Shown one piece after another: positions 44,438-56,369 of a stretch of 64,000 nucleotides of DNA (its first letter is position 1; every line of letters begins with the position of its first letter). The notes beneath the pieces are model-generated. The model made no database searches. It was given only the letters and a program-made list of their open reading frames with translations, and was not told the origin of the DNA. This DNA is from Eutypa lata (lineage: Eukaryota > Ascomycota > Sordariomycetes > Xylariales > Diatrypaceae), in the NCBI GenBank assembly GCA_022661535.1, contig JAKULF010000006.1:372001-436000 (forward strand). The letters run 5' to 3'. Made by a program: the position numbers and the translations under genes.

Positions 44438-45797
44438 CATCTACCGTGTCCTGAGAGGTAGCACAGCAGCCACTGTATTAGGTAGGTAGTTCGGTTCGGG
44501 TTGGCACGCCGCACTACACATTCCTCGTTGCATTTCACTTCATTCCGCTGCTCGCTCACTCATGCCTTGGCAGCAACTCGGTTGGCGGTGATGTTGTACT
44601 GCATCTGCCACTTGCATGATGATGAGCAACGATGTTCCTTCCCGTCCCGCCGGGGTGGTTTTGAAGGACAGCCAGCAACCAAGGAATTCATTCACCAGAG
44701 CATCGGTTGTCTTGGTTGTGGCATGTGGTGCGGGAAAGCGCAACCGTAGACGCCACGTCAAAGCAAAGCAACGCAACGCATCGCAACGCAAAGCAAGTAG
44801 AGGGGGTTGGTCGAACGCTGGGCTTTCCCTCTTTCAGACTCGCATTGCAGCAGGCGCGATTTCTGTTTAATTATCCGCCGACGCGCTTCTTCATGGGAAG
44901 CGCACGGGGGTGGTTGTTAATTAGGTGGGAATTAGGGGCTTGGACCTAAGGGAGGGTCTACTTGGATTTCTACAGGTCCGCTGCTTTCCCACACGGCTCG
45001 TGGGTGGTTTCTGCAGCTCCTCTTGCAGGTTTTTGCAACCTCTCGCTGCACGACATTCTTCTCGCATCCCAGCGACCGAGCTCGGCTCGGGGGTTTGTTT
45101 TCCCATGCATATGATTGCGGGTGGATGGCCCCGAATCATACAACACACCACCCCTCTCTACCTAGGTATTACCTATATTGGTGTTGTACGTAAGCAACCG
45201 GCATGCAACTCTCTGTCAGGACTGGCTAAGGACAAGGGCCAAAGAAAAAAGTCCCAGATTCCAAACTGCCGGGTCTTCTTCATCAGCCCTTCCCTGTGCC
45301 GGACCGTGTCATTTGTGGTGTCTCAGATTCTTCTCTTTGTTGTTCCACGCGGGGCTCTAACTCACATCACATACAGTACACGAACGCACTGCTTAGATGG
45401 GGAGGGGGGATACCACCCGCTCGGAACAGCGGTTAAAATGAAACATACCTCAGATCGAAGACCTCTCCCCCTCCCCCCTTGAAAAGTGGAAAGTGGAAAG
45501 TGAAAAGGGAGGCTTTGCCATTCGCCACCGCGACTGATGAGACTCGTATGATCGTCCAACAACCTCTAGCTGCTCAGTAGCTTGTTTTCTTCCTGTTTTG
45601 AAGCGGGCGCGGCATGAGGAAAGTCATGTATGTATTAGACATGCAGCCACAGTTGCATGGACACGCGGTCAGCGCACATGCGTGCCTACATACGCAGATA
45701 CGTACGTAGGAATACCTACTCCGTAGTTCATAGGCTTGTCTTAAAGTCAGGTACATACTTGGGCATGTGTACATACTTACATACGTAATATCCAACC

Positions 45798-45825
45798 GTG
45801 TGGTGGTGGTGGTGGTGGTGGTGGT
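45798..45825. repeat. (TGG)n microsatellite
   Basis: About nine TGG units in non-coding sequence. Confidence 0.85.
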
Positions 45826-46206
45826 CTTACGCGCATCCACAATTGGTTTTCCCTACGAGAAGGCTGAGGGTGTCCCTAAATGTGCTCGCGTGTACGAAGA
45901 AGCATGTAAGAATATAGCTACATCTTACCTACCCGCTTATGTTAGGTATTGTCTTTTGTTCAAGACCTCCCGCAAACCCAGTCAGCCAGTTCTATCTATA
46001 TATGCACGCCGACCCAGTTCTTTCTCCGGTTGGGCCGAATCATACGCGGAGGATAAAGCAAATAGCTTTCCGTGCTCTCCAAAAACATGGAGCAGCATCA
46101 TGTCATCTCTCTCTCCTTCTCTCTCATCTAAGCCAATAGCCCTGCTTGCAGATTTAATAAACGGTGGACCGAACCAGATCCCCCCAGAACGCCTCCTCTC
46201 TCTCTT

Positions 46207-46230
46207 GGAAGGAAAGGAAAGGAAAGGAAA
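46207..46230. repeat. (GGAAA)n microsatellite
   Basis: Four to five GGAAA units in non-coding sequence. Confidence 0.75.
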
Positions 46231-46573
46231 AGGGAAAAAACCCGGCAGTTTGGATGTGCCTCCTCGCGTCAAGCTCTCATTCGCCGGCCGGCATTTTTTA
46301 GAGTCCGCCTCCTAAAATTCCAGACTCACTTTTTCCCTTCCTTCCACCTTCTCGCTTCGGCTTAGTAGAGGCTGACTGACTGATTGACTGGCTGGCTGGC
46401 CGGTTTTTTTCCTTTTTCGGAGCGCCAACCAGCACGCACTCGCGCGCTAACTAACCAAATAATCCTACTAAATACATAGTTAGCAAATCCTCGGGTGCGA
46501 GCAGAATGGTGGCGTTAATCTATCGTCAAGCCATCTATCCCATCCCCCATGTCAACGATCGCCGATCTTTATA

Positions 46574-46596
46574 CAGGACAGGACAGGACAGGACAG
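46574..46596. repeat. (CAGGA)n microsatellite
   Basis: Four to five CAGGA units in non-coding sequence. Confidence 0.8.
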
Positions 46597-46929
46597 ACGC
46601 AAGTAAGTAAACTCCGTGTGTCCGGGCGCTTGCCTCCGAACGTGACCTCCTCTCGGGCCGACCGGGCTACTAGAACGACGGTGGTGGCGTTTTCCGTTTT
46701 CTGATGAACATTGAGGTAGATCACTTAACCACCTATATAATAACTAACGAGATGATTGCTTCTCACGCATGCCCAAATAATCAATGATTTGACTGCTCAT
46801 GATTGATTGATAAGAGCGTTGGAAATCTTTCCCGCTTAAACTTTCCGCGGGGATTCTTGGCCTCCCCCCCGCCTTGGCGACGATGGGTCCTATAGTTAGT
46901 TACTTATGTAGGTAGTTAACTGCTCAAGC

Positions 46930-46933
<4 letters not shown>

Positions 46934-46981
<48 letters not shown>

Positions 46982-47007
46982 CCTTGCTTCCTTGCTTCCT
47001 TGCTTGC
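46934..47007. repeat. Compound (GCTT)n / (CCTTGCTT)n array
   Basis: About twelve perfect GCTT units, then three to four copies of an 8-base CCTTGCTT higher-order unit. This is the longest simple repeat in the window. Confidence 0.85.
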
Positions 47008-47900
47008 CTATAACTAGCTATCCAGCTAAATTTTCTTGTTCCACCTGGCCCCCATCCCTCCATCCCCCCCATCAATCAAACCCTTACCCTTCCCCGAGGT
47101 AGTGGTTTTGGGCGGGCGGGACATCTGCATCGTCCGTAAGTGTCGAGTTAGAGGTTAGTTAGTGCGCGATGGCGAATTCACGGCCCGCACTCGAAGCGCT
47201 CGAATCGGACCTTGTGCGTACCCATACCGCCATACTGTGGTTACATATTTAGTAGATACATACATTCCAAGTGCCAGAGATGTACGGGTAGGTATGTATG
47301 TATGTAGTTAGCCAGATGCTCTCATGCGTTGGCAAGAACTGGCTGGCTGGCTGGGCTCCCCTTCGGCACGATTACCTAGCTACCATGGTACATTTGCTGC
47401 CGCGGACTTCAGATCCGAATACCGACCCTTGTTCCATGCTTGCTGGACCCGGTTCAGCACTCCCCCCCGGTGGGTTTGCTGGCGTTCGTCATCCATCCAT
47501 CCATTCCCTTGTTGATTGATCGCAGCTTCTATTTGTTATATCACCAGTTTGCTATTATGTTCCCTTACCTAACTAAGTATGCATCTTGGTTTCAACCCGA
47601 TACAAGATGTGATACTTCTTTGAAGACGGGACGGGCCGGGGCATGTTCAGAAGCACGTACCTACATAGGTAGTTGTCCATCTGCGGAGGGGAGGATTTGT
47701 TTTCTCGAAGGGCAGCGTGGGGGTCATAAGCTTAATAGTCATATTATAGGGATCATGGCGGAACGACATACTTCAATCAGCCAATACTCTTCTCGTGCAT
47801 ACTAAATACGTGGGATTGCTCATGAAATTCGAGCTTCCATGTGCCAGTTAACAAGAGGGATGCTTCATCGCATTTATAGAAAGCGTCAAATCACACGAAG

Positions 47901-48800
47901 TAGAAGATGTTAGAGTGCGGTGGGGAACTCGGGGAACAACACACTCTGGCGGGTATAACCAGCAGCTCGATAGTTTCACAAGAGACTATAAGCCTATATA
48001 TCAAAGAGGCAAACTAAGACATTCCTAAGAAAATTTGAACACCCTTTAGGTCGGCATGGCCTTACAGGCCAGTGTGCTGCTCGTGTAGAGCAAACCCATT
48101 CCATAGTTTCTCTCACGTCCTCGAGAATGACGTTACTACTCAGGAATGTCCTGGATCATAGGTATAAGCTCTGAGGTGTTCCAAGAACGTACTAGATGGC
48201 AATTCTCGGATTAGTCAAGTTCTCGAAGGCTCGATATGTATTGATTGAATGGAGATGGTTATGACATTTGGTCCTCGCTTTCTCCCTGGTTGTGATTTCG
48301 CCAATAAGTGTGGCCGCTAAAGACAGCCTCATCGAGAACACTTTAATACAAACAAGAAACAGGCCCAAGTGTGATAAGCATATCATTTCTATAGAAATTA
48401 GACATGCTGAATCCATGCCCTTTTTATGCTACCGGTATATGAAAGAAATCAGTGGCTCTACTCTACCTCAAGGAGAAGAAGGGGACGGAGGGCGGGGATG
48501 ACCGCTGGGTTGTTTGAAGATCACCTTAGTTATAGGTCTAAATTAATTATGCACTGATGAGGCTGCTACTATTGCATTACGATCCCGCTAATATAATTCA
48601 TAGAGGAGTCCCACGGCTTTAAGACTCCTTGATAGGCACTCAAGTTTTGATGCCTATAGTACGGATAGTCCCCTATTAGGAGAACCTGAGGCAGAGCAGA
48701 TGAGTATGGAATTAATGACTACATGACGACTCAAGAAAAGAAGTCTATGATAGAGGTTTGGAGGCATCTTAACGATGTCTACTCATATTGTCTAGTCAGA
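47901..48800. other. Gene-poor region, possibly part of a decayed element
   Basis: No gene recognised. A TGTTAGAGTGCGG sequence at 47908 has the TG start and general look of a fungal copia LTR edge, but I could find no matching second copy. Confidence 0.3.
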
Positions 48801-51600
48801 TGTTAGGGTGTAGTTGGTCTACTCTGCATTCGACCATCTATTCCTTCGTCCTTGCTATATGCTACGCTTCATCTGAATCTAGTTCCCCATAGGTTTTCGA
48901 GGGGTCGGGAAGATTTACTAAGCTTTTTAATACGAGGTGAATGCATCCTCTGGTGTCTTGTCAAGGTTGAGATTCTACATGGATGGTAGATTGCAATATT
49001 GTGCTCTGTTGAGTAGACTCTTGCCGAACGCTAGATGTACTCATTTCCGAAGTAAAAACATTCAAGGTAGCACTACCAGTGCATATACCAGTGCATATAG
49101 ACCCTAAAATGGCGTTCAAGTGTACGTTGGTAGTCGGAAGCAGCGACGATATTATTCACGCCGGCGGCGACAACACGGCTTCTCATAGCTTATTGCTACC
49201 CATGCGAAGACTATATTGCATTCTGAATGCAGTGGAACATCTGGATCCTTTTAGGTACTGTATTCCGATCTCTGAAAAGCAGTGGTTAGTATAATAATAG
49301 GGGTATAGGGTATCAATAGCCGAGGCAAAAGTCGTAAGCAAGGTCCCTAGTGACTAGAAGAGATTGCCGTTCATGGATGACCTCAAATACCTTGGAACAC
49401 GCTGAAACATGCTTTCTCTGAGAATTACGGAGTGCAGTATATGAACTTGAGGATGGCCCGTGATCAGCAAGTAGGACTCATGCTTAGACCTTATTTTGAA
49501 TCATACTATAGATGATATATTAAACTAGCCCGGGCAGTATCACTATTCGACAGACTTGCCATCCGCAATGAAGTAAATAATCCCGAGTGGCATCAGTCAC
49601 TTTGAGCCTTGAGTGCAACTCTCAAACTGCAAGGACGAATAGATTAGACAGCTATGGTTGCCTACGTGGCAATCCTTTGTCAAGTGTTCGAGTATCCCGT
49701 CTATTCGAAGTTGGGGACAGGAATCCATGAAAGATATTGTATATAAACGTGATGGTCCCAACATATAGCAAGGGAGCAGGGCTCGAGTACATCGCTATTA
49801 TGGTCCCATATTCTACCTCACACTCTGAGATCTTAACCCCTATCAACAATACTAGATCGTCAACTTACATCTTAGCACCTGCAACACAACATATTAAGAC
49901 ACTAGCTTCTGGTCGCGCTCTTTGCCTCTTGAATTGGATGAAGCTTATGCTTTGCCAACAGGAGAAAGAAGCCAATGTCTGGAAGCTTTTGCCACAGACC
50001 GCTTCTACTATGACAGCTCCGGATTCCCTTTAGATGGATGACATCGAGCCTATCGTGTTAGATGCTCCAGTGAAGCACTGACTCGGGTAGATACCAGTAT
50101 CATGATGTTGATCATCATAACGACATTAATATCGAGTTCTCAATCGACCACTAGTAACGGCAAATTCGGCTAAGTTCAACAGCTCTAGTATGCTGTGGTC
50201 CATGGTACCAGATGCCAGTATCAGTGGTCAATAGGACTCCTTAGGACTGCTAGAAATGCCATTTGAGGCGACATTCAGTGGCAGCAGCTCTGGCAGCGCA
50301 ATAGTGGTCCTGCCACCCGTGGGCGCACCGAATGCCATCTCACCTCAGCTAGGTAGTATAGAATAGACGCATTGGCTATATTCTAGCAGTAGACGACGAG
50401 GCTGACTACCCGTTACGCGCTAGTTAGCAGACGGTAGAACACACCATGCCCACGACGTCTGGAGGCACGGTAAAAGTGGCTTACGATTGGAGACGAGTAA
50501 AGCCTGCTTTATTGTAAAGTCCTAAGGAGTAATTACTTAAACACGAAAAGGCGAGAGAACGTTTGTTGGACTAGACTGTTAGAGTCGACCTACGCGAAAT
50601 GTATTGCTGTACCTTGGCTGAGACATCGGCTACTCCGACTGGGATCGACTGATGAAGGTGCCCCTGAAAGCCGACACTTCGTAACTATAATATATCGCAT
50701 CTTAAGGAGTCTGCTCTCTGTAGTGCGGTTGACATGACGGGAAAGAACATATAAAAGCTGTAGAAAGCAGGTTAATATAATGTGTGTAGAATCGACTCGC
50801 ATATACCCATTCGAAGCGGTGAGATACCCAACTAGACAAAATCCCTTTTCACTAATATTGTTTCCTGGAGTACGGGGGGTAAGTCAATCTACCTATAGAA
50901 CACGTTACTAGAGGGGATCAGCACCATCGAAGTTGATTGTCAGAAGTATGACACCGTAGGGTTTCGATTAGGTAGGAAGACGAGAATATCATAATCCTTG
51001 CCAACCATAATCATCTTTTGTGATGGATTGCAGACCCTTATCTGATTGATTATACTTTGAAGCCCCGTTCTCCAAAGCACGTGGCTGTTATCATTGTAGA
51101 TTTCCCACTCCTACTAGTCTATTATATATCGGATACCATAGAGCTTGTCCAAGTATAGTGATACCACCGAGCATCACTTTGCTTTCACTCTGTACTATAG
51201 GTGATCGGCCACAACCTCTCGCACAAGACGCTATCTAGCCGCCTTCGTGTACTGATAGGAAAGTCCAGAACCATGGTTCATGAAATGGGGCTTCTGTTTG
51301 CCGCAAAGCCCAAGAGTCATCAATGTTGAAATACCTGTAGTAAGCAGTATAATGACTTATGATCGTATGAGGTATCAGATCGACATGTATTCTACCTAGC
51401 TGATCATGACGACCATCGAACCAAGAGTCAATCAATAGTTAGAATGCAGCTCAGCTCGCCAAGCCTAGGCGGGCTAGCTTTGATCCTATTCTTCCCACGC
51501 ATCCCCACTACTAGGCCCATTCTATAGCAGTCCGGCTTTGGAGATAATCGGTATCTTCCTCATAAAGTCAGGCTGTTCAGGCAAGCGGCCCCATGGGGAT
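48801..51600 (+). mobile_element. Possible decayed Ty1/copia-like retroelement
   Basis: Tentative. At 48801 a TGTTAGGGTG sequence resembles a copia LTR start. About 90 bases later CCATAGGTTTTCGAGGGGTC resembles the initiator-Met half-tRNA primer site used by copia elements. Downstream on the plus strand, broken frames give gag-like text (from 49393: WNTLKHAFSENYGVQY, interrupted by a stop and then continuing), and farther on a run around 50900 with a faint copia reverse-transcriptase flavour. Many stops and frameshifts break it. I found no intact catalytic motif and no second LTR. Confidence 0.28.
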
Positions 51601-53174
51601 CATCTATGATTACTAAGATTTTATTGTTATTATTATTATTATACAACTTGGCTAACATACATACGTAAGGGATGTGGAGGAGTTCATTTCCTAGATTACT
51701 TACCTAGGCATATACCTCTAGTTCGTACCCTGACACCTCATATAAGAATATAGTATGCCTTATCAGATAATTACATCTTTTTATGGTAGGAATAGTGGGA
51801 GGTGCCAATTATGACGATGATCGCGGTGATAGGAAGGAACTTTCTACTATAAGGGACGCTTTAAGAATAGCCAGGTCTATACTAAGGATCATAACCGACA
51901 AGGGGGACAGACAACTAGCGCCACTTACGTATGTAGTAGGCTGGGTAGCTAAGAAAGAGAAGCGAACATGAGGGTCAAGAGGGCTAATAATAAATGAATT
52001 AAGTCGATTGCCGAGAGTCCCCTATTCGACGTGGTTGGAGATTTGGCCCCTAGATAGGCAGCCTACATATGTAGGCAGGCCCCCAAATGTCCTGCGAACT
52101 CTCGTCAAGATGCAGGAACCCGGTCAATACCGGCATTGAGCGGACATATTTGACGACTTAACATGGCTTATCCCTGCTGCTGCATTTACGCCCGCAGGCC
52201 CCCCTGGGATATTTTTAGGTGGTTCGGCATCTTAACTACATAGTGATTCAGCAACAGTTATGTATATGAATGTACGAAAATTGATCAGTCACCTAGGGGC
52301 TGTCTGGAGGGTTATTTATTTCTCCACCACGGTTCTCTAGTAATTAGTAAGTATTTAGGGAAGACATCACATGGAAGACCGGAAGAGCCCCCATGGGTAA
52401 GAACCCTGGTACGAAAAGACTACCAAGCCCACAGAAGCCCGGTCGTTCATTTGTGAAGTCTTACGTGTAGTGGATTTGTTATCGGCGGCGTCAAGCTTAG
52501 TCTTTTATGTATTATCAAGCAAGGGATCTATCGTGGTGATTTCTATGTAAGGTGTAGAATTTGAGTCTCTTGGACCATGTGGACGACGGAGGCTCGGAGC
52601 ACCCCTTGGTCCGTCGCGTGGCAGGGAATCCCCGGTCTTATCTCCCGTGGCTATCCCATAGCTCCCGGATCGACGACCGGCTTTCTACATAGCTACCCGC
52701 CGGGTCGCTGGGTAGCGTGCACGGTTTTGCGGCCCGCTGGGCGCCACACGATTCTAAATAAAATACATCCCGTCCGTAGCTGTACACCATAAGGTTCAAC
52801 ATCCACGCGAGACAATAACATAAGAGAAGATGTGAGACAAGGATGTTCTATCTCGGTCTATATCAAAACATCTCCTTGAGTCTCGTATAGTTGATGATAT
52901 CCTGGTAACGTTTGAAACATGTGACGGATTTGCGAATTTGGGGCATTGGAAATTTAAATTTGACCTCTTCGCCGTGCTTCCGGCCAGACTCTGCGCAATC
53001 GACATCATAACACGCATTGATGAACGTAAAAGGGTCGCTCGGAGGGCCGGTTGTTACACAACTTGTTGATTATACAAAATTTGAATATATACACCGACAT
53101 GTCTGTACATCGTAATTATGATCGTAATTAGTTATTGGGCTGTCCGGTTTACAGCCCCCTCTCTCCAATGGGTA
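51601..53174. other. Gene-poor region
   Basis: No supported gene. It has a (TTA)n tract at 51621-51642. A short GC-rich island at about 52570-52750 contains a 71-codon frame that matches nothing I recognise. Confidence 0.45.
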
Positions 53175-54827
53175 TCATGGTGCCGGAGTATTCGTTATGG
53201 TGATCACTTTCGTCTGCATGATCCCATGCTCTAAGTCATTGCCCACCGGTCCTGTTGGACCCCAAGTCCGACTTTCCGCAGCTATCTCGGTGGAGGTGGG
53301 CGACTCGGAGCGCGCTTCGCTGCGGGTGTTGTGTCCTTCGATGGTGAATTCGTGCGGGACCTGGGCCTTGGAAAAGCTCCGCAGGAACATGGCGTCGTCG
53401 TCGCCACTGTCCCCGTATTTGTCCGCCTTCTTCGCCCCCGAGTTCTCGGCGATCGTGCGGTACGATTTCCGGTACGATTTTCGGTAATACGATTTCTGGT
53501 ACTGGTTCGAGGCGTATGCGCTCGGCTTGGTGCTGTCCCCCATCAAAGCGGGCGCAACGTGGCGGGCGAAGGCTCGCAGGGTACATAGCGAGGGGCAGAT
53601 CACCAGAAGTTGGATTTCGATAATACTGGGACGAAGTTAGCTTGACCTTAGTCTCTCGCTGTTTAGACAACTTATGTAAGCTACGTACGCCCAAACTGTT
53701 GCACTCAAAGTTAGTAATTGCTCTAGCATGAGGTATGGAGAACAGGGAGGTTGAGGGGGTTTGAACCAAGAAGGTTTGACATACTGATTGTATAACACAT
53801 ATCCCACGTTTGATCAGGGGAACTAAATGTTGGAGAGAATAATAGAACGAGTCGAATGATAGATGTGACGAACGTCCTATATCGGGTCAGCCTCATTCAA
53901 CCTAAAACAAAGGGGGTAAGGGGTAACTAACGCTGAACCGACGATGAACACGAAAATCACACCAAGTTTTTGAGGCGTCTTCATTTTCAGTTGAAGGACC
54001 AAGGGGAACGGCAGCCCTAACATGATGAGATCTGTCACAATCCCGAGAGATGCCGTCGCTTTGAACATGGACAGTACATCGATGCAAGAACCCCCCGTTA
54101 CGGTCACATCCCATGCTTTGCGGATGGGATTGCATGCGAATATGACGGCGAAGAAAAGAGCGATGCAATACCCGCCCACGACGGACCCGGTTACGTAGAC
54201 AGACATCCTCCACCACCTCTGAGGCGATAGTTGGCGGTAGTATAGAAGGATAGATAGCTTCGCGAAGAGCGTCACAACATTAAAGAATGCCGCTTGGATG
54301 GTAAATGCCTGGACAACCAGATTAGCCCATCATGGCCCCCCCTATCAGCCAGTGCTACTGGTTACCGTTGATTTACCTCGAGAAAAAATATGAACCGTTC
54401 GAGTGGCATCTCCCATGCGTGCAGCCCAACTGCTGGTATCGAAAACCACCCTATCCCAACATGTTAGAGCTGACGTTATCTTGGCGATGATGAGAAGAGC
54501 AACATACATAATGTGAGACTTTGACATGTTGTGGACATCGCCCAAGCGATAACTAGACAAACTGTAGGGTACCATGATTTAGCATGCTTCCTCATATATC
54601 TTGTCTTACTTGAGAAGGGGGGTTATACTTGTTGCTGGATCTTTGAACCTCCTTTGCATGAACCACCTTACGTATATGTTTTGGCCGACGAAAAACAACA
54701 TTAGGATCATGCCGCCGATGTAGACACCATGATACTGCGTAACATATTGCCTTTGAGGGTTGTCGAAGTCAACGACATAGCCCTCGGGCGGCGGCATCAC
54801 CACCGTGACGCCATTTACCACAGACAT
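53175..54827 (-). CDS. PTH11-like / fungal rhodopsin-domain membrane protein, seven exons
   Basis: Predicted seven-helix plasma-membrane protein of the fungal rhodopsin-domain group that includes PTH11-like receptors, 417 aa. Exons on the minus strand: 54827-54629, 54561-54508, 54450-54377, 54308-53932, 53876-53785, 53695-53689 (7 nt), 53625-53175. TM1 is GVYIGGMILMLFFVG. After splicing, CLVIAWAMSTTCQSL forms TM2, then GLHAWEMPLERF, AFFNVVTLFAKLSILLYYR and SPQRWWRMSVYV. Farther on are CNPIRKAWD, FKATASLGIVTDLIMLGLPF and, across the microexon, TIIWAIIEIQLLVICPSL, all landmarks of this family. The 140-residue cytosolic tail has KSYRKSYR repeats. The first donor (GTATAA) was preferred over GTAAGA because only it keeps TM2 in frame. 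Ligand unknown. Confidence 0.85.
53457..53503 (-). repeat. Tandem 15-16 bp coding repeat (KSYR units)
   Basis: About three imperfect copies of a 15-base unit (TCGTAYCGSAAA-like on the coding strand) encode successive K-S-Y-[RY]-R motifs in the receptor tail. Confidence 0.65.
53689..53695 (-). other. 7-nt microexon of the rhodopsin-like gene
   Basis: Coding-strand exon TTTGGGC flanked by an ...AACAG acceptor, with CTAAC 18 nt upstream, and a GTACGT donor. It supplies 7 bases that restore frame and the I-W-A-I-I-E motif between exons 5 and 7. Confidence 0.7.
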
Positions 54828-55011
54828 CTTTGCTCAGCACGACGCTCCGTGTGCCGTCCTAAAGACTATCGAATCCAACAAAGATAAAGAAAATGACAAG
54901 TTCAAAGAGTGAAAATGGGGGGGATTAGTCAGTCCGCAGAAAAAACGCGGCCGGAGGGTACAGCATTTAAAGGATCACGGCATCCATTGGGTGGCATAGT
55001 TGCATAGGTAA

Positions 55012-55359
55012 GTGGTAACGCAATCTATTAGGTGGCAAGCTTCTATATTCGGCAAAGTTTCTGATTATACATCCTTCCGGCAGACCTCAGACGCGGGACC
55101 GAATCAGGTTGCATTGCGGCAGCTTGTGGCTGCTACGCTACCCAAGGGCAGCAAGGGCTACTCTTACCTACTTACTATTCTCGATCATGATGTCCCAGAA
55201 AATCCTCCGAATCCCGCATATGGGCCTATCCTATCAGCGTGGGTGCAGGAACAAGCTCACCGAGATGGAGGGTCCGATACCTGGTACCTTCTCGTGGACG
55301 ATTGGGGACTTCCTCAACCGTCGTCGAGTGGCTGCGGGTGGGACATAGATCGACAATGA
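55012..55359 (+). CDS. Doubtful ORF, 115 aa
   Basis: A clean frame beginning 185 bases from the receptor start codon, on the opposite strand. The product has a balanced composition (for example PKGSKGYSYLLTILDHDVPE) but no recognised domain, signal peptide or homologue. It could be a remnant or a lineage-specific gene with missed exons. Confidence 0.22.
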   Translation: MVTQSIRWQASIFGKVSDYTSFRQTSDAGPNQVALRQLVAATLPKGSKGYSYLLTILDHDVPENPPNPAYGPILSAWVQEQAHRDGGSDTWYLLVDDWGLPQPSSSGCGWDIDRQ

Positions 55360-56331
55360 CTAGTTAAACCAGGGTCTTGATGCACATATTACTTATGTGG
55401 AGTTCATGGTGGTATCCGAACATCATTTATCAATGCCTTTTGGACGGTTAACCGGGGTTTGGTATTTACTCCAATAAGGTGTAGGTGCAGTTGAAGTACC
55501 ACGCAGCCACGACACACTCAGATGTAAGTGAGTTGTATCATAGAGCACTAGAAGGCGAGTTTTATTCCATGCGTCAATCCTGAAGATTGCGACGAACTTC
55601 GCCGGGATACCCGCTGCACAGCCCAGGTAGTCAGGTATGTCAGCCCAGGTTTCCCCATGAAACTCAGGCCCCTTTGAGGTCTGAGTTCGATAAAAGCGCC
55701 ATCGATTTTATCTGGGAGACAGGGTACTTAGCCGAAGAACATAAATAGTTTTCTGTGATCGTCCTCGGCATATGATCCCTCCTGCTTATTTAAGGTCAGA
55801 TGGATTCCAAGAAGAGTGGACTACGTGGCGCTAGTTATATAACTAAACCTCTATAAATTCTATATACATACTGGCGTCAACGGTAACGGCCGAAGAAACA
55901 CCTTGTTCAGTCAAGAATAGGCATTCAAATGATACAATTGGAGTATAGCGTTATAGCCAATCATTAAATAGTAACGCAAGCTTCTCCTTCGCCGCGGCGG
56001 TCCCTCTGAACATCCCCCATATCCCCCTCCTACCCTTCATACGTGCCTATGCAAATGCGGAATTACCTTCCTATTCAGCAATCAATGGCACGACGCTATA
56101 CTTCGTACCTACGGAACTTTCTAACGCTTACTACGTAACCTTAAAACCAGATCCGCCTCACCAGCTACCGGTGCCATTGGGGTTGCAACCGCTGCGGGAA
56201 GCATCCTTCCATCCAATTTCAACTGGCCAGAAGAAGAGAAGTCCCCTGAATCTCATGTGCATTAGAAATGCTGCCGGTATTTCCATCGACACGCGTGCAT
56301 GTTGCATGGCCGCCGATCAAGCAGCAGTCAA

Positions 56332-56369
56332 CCAGCCAGTCAGTCAGCCAGTCAGTCGGCCAGTCAGTA
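56332..56369. repeat. (CAGT)n/(CAGC)n imperfect microsatellite
   Basis: About nine imperfect 4-base units in non-coding sequence. Confidence 0.7.

Larger units (their letters stand above)
43782..47900. other. Gene desert with a microsatellite belt
   Basis: No supported gene. Simple repeats are listed separately. Open frames here are mostly repeat translations, such as the poly-Val run over the TGG tract. Some stretches are CT-rich and GC-neutral, as in very long fungal 5' leaders, but no downstream gene follows. Confidence 0.5.

Noticed and set aside
45767..46315. 182-codon frame beginning with a poly-Val stretch
   Set aside because: The poly-Val is the (TGG)n tract. The rest has no coding character or family resemblance.
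46934..47007. CRISPR-like periodic array
   Set aside because: Units are 4-8 bases with no unique spacers, so it is a compound microsatellite. CRISPR is also not expected in a fungal genome.
47908..48100. LTR-like start TGTTAGAGTGCGG
   Set aside because: No second copy, no flanking duplication and no adjoining retroelement frame could be shown, so it is mentioned only as context.
52577..52792. 71-codon frame in a small GC-rich island
   Set aside because: No motif, signal peptide or neighbouring exon supports it. It could be a chance frame or a fragment.
54604..54609. Alternative strong donor GTAAGA for exon 1 of the rhodopsin-like gene
   Set aside because: A better consensus than GTATAA, but using it shifts the frame and destroys the TM2 helix. 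Kept only as a possible alternative splice.
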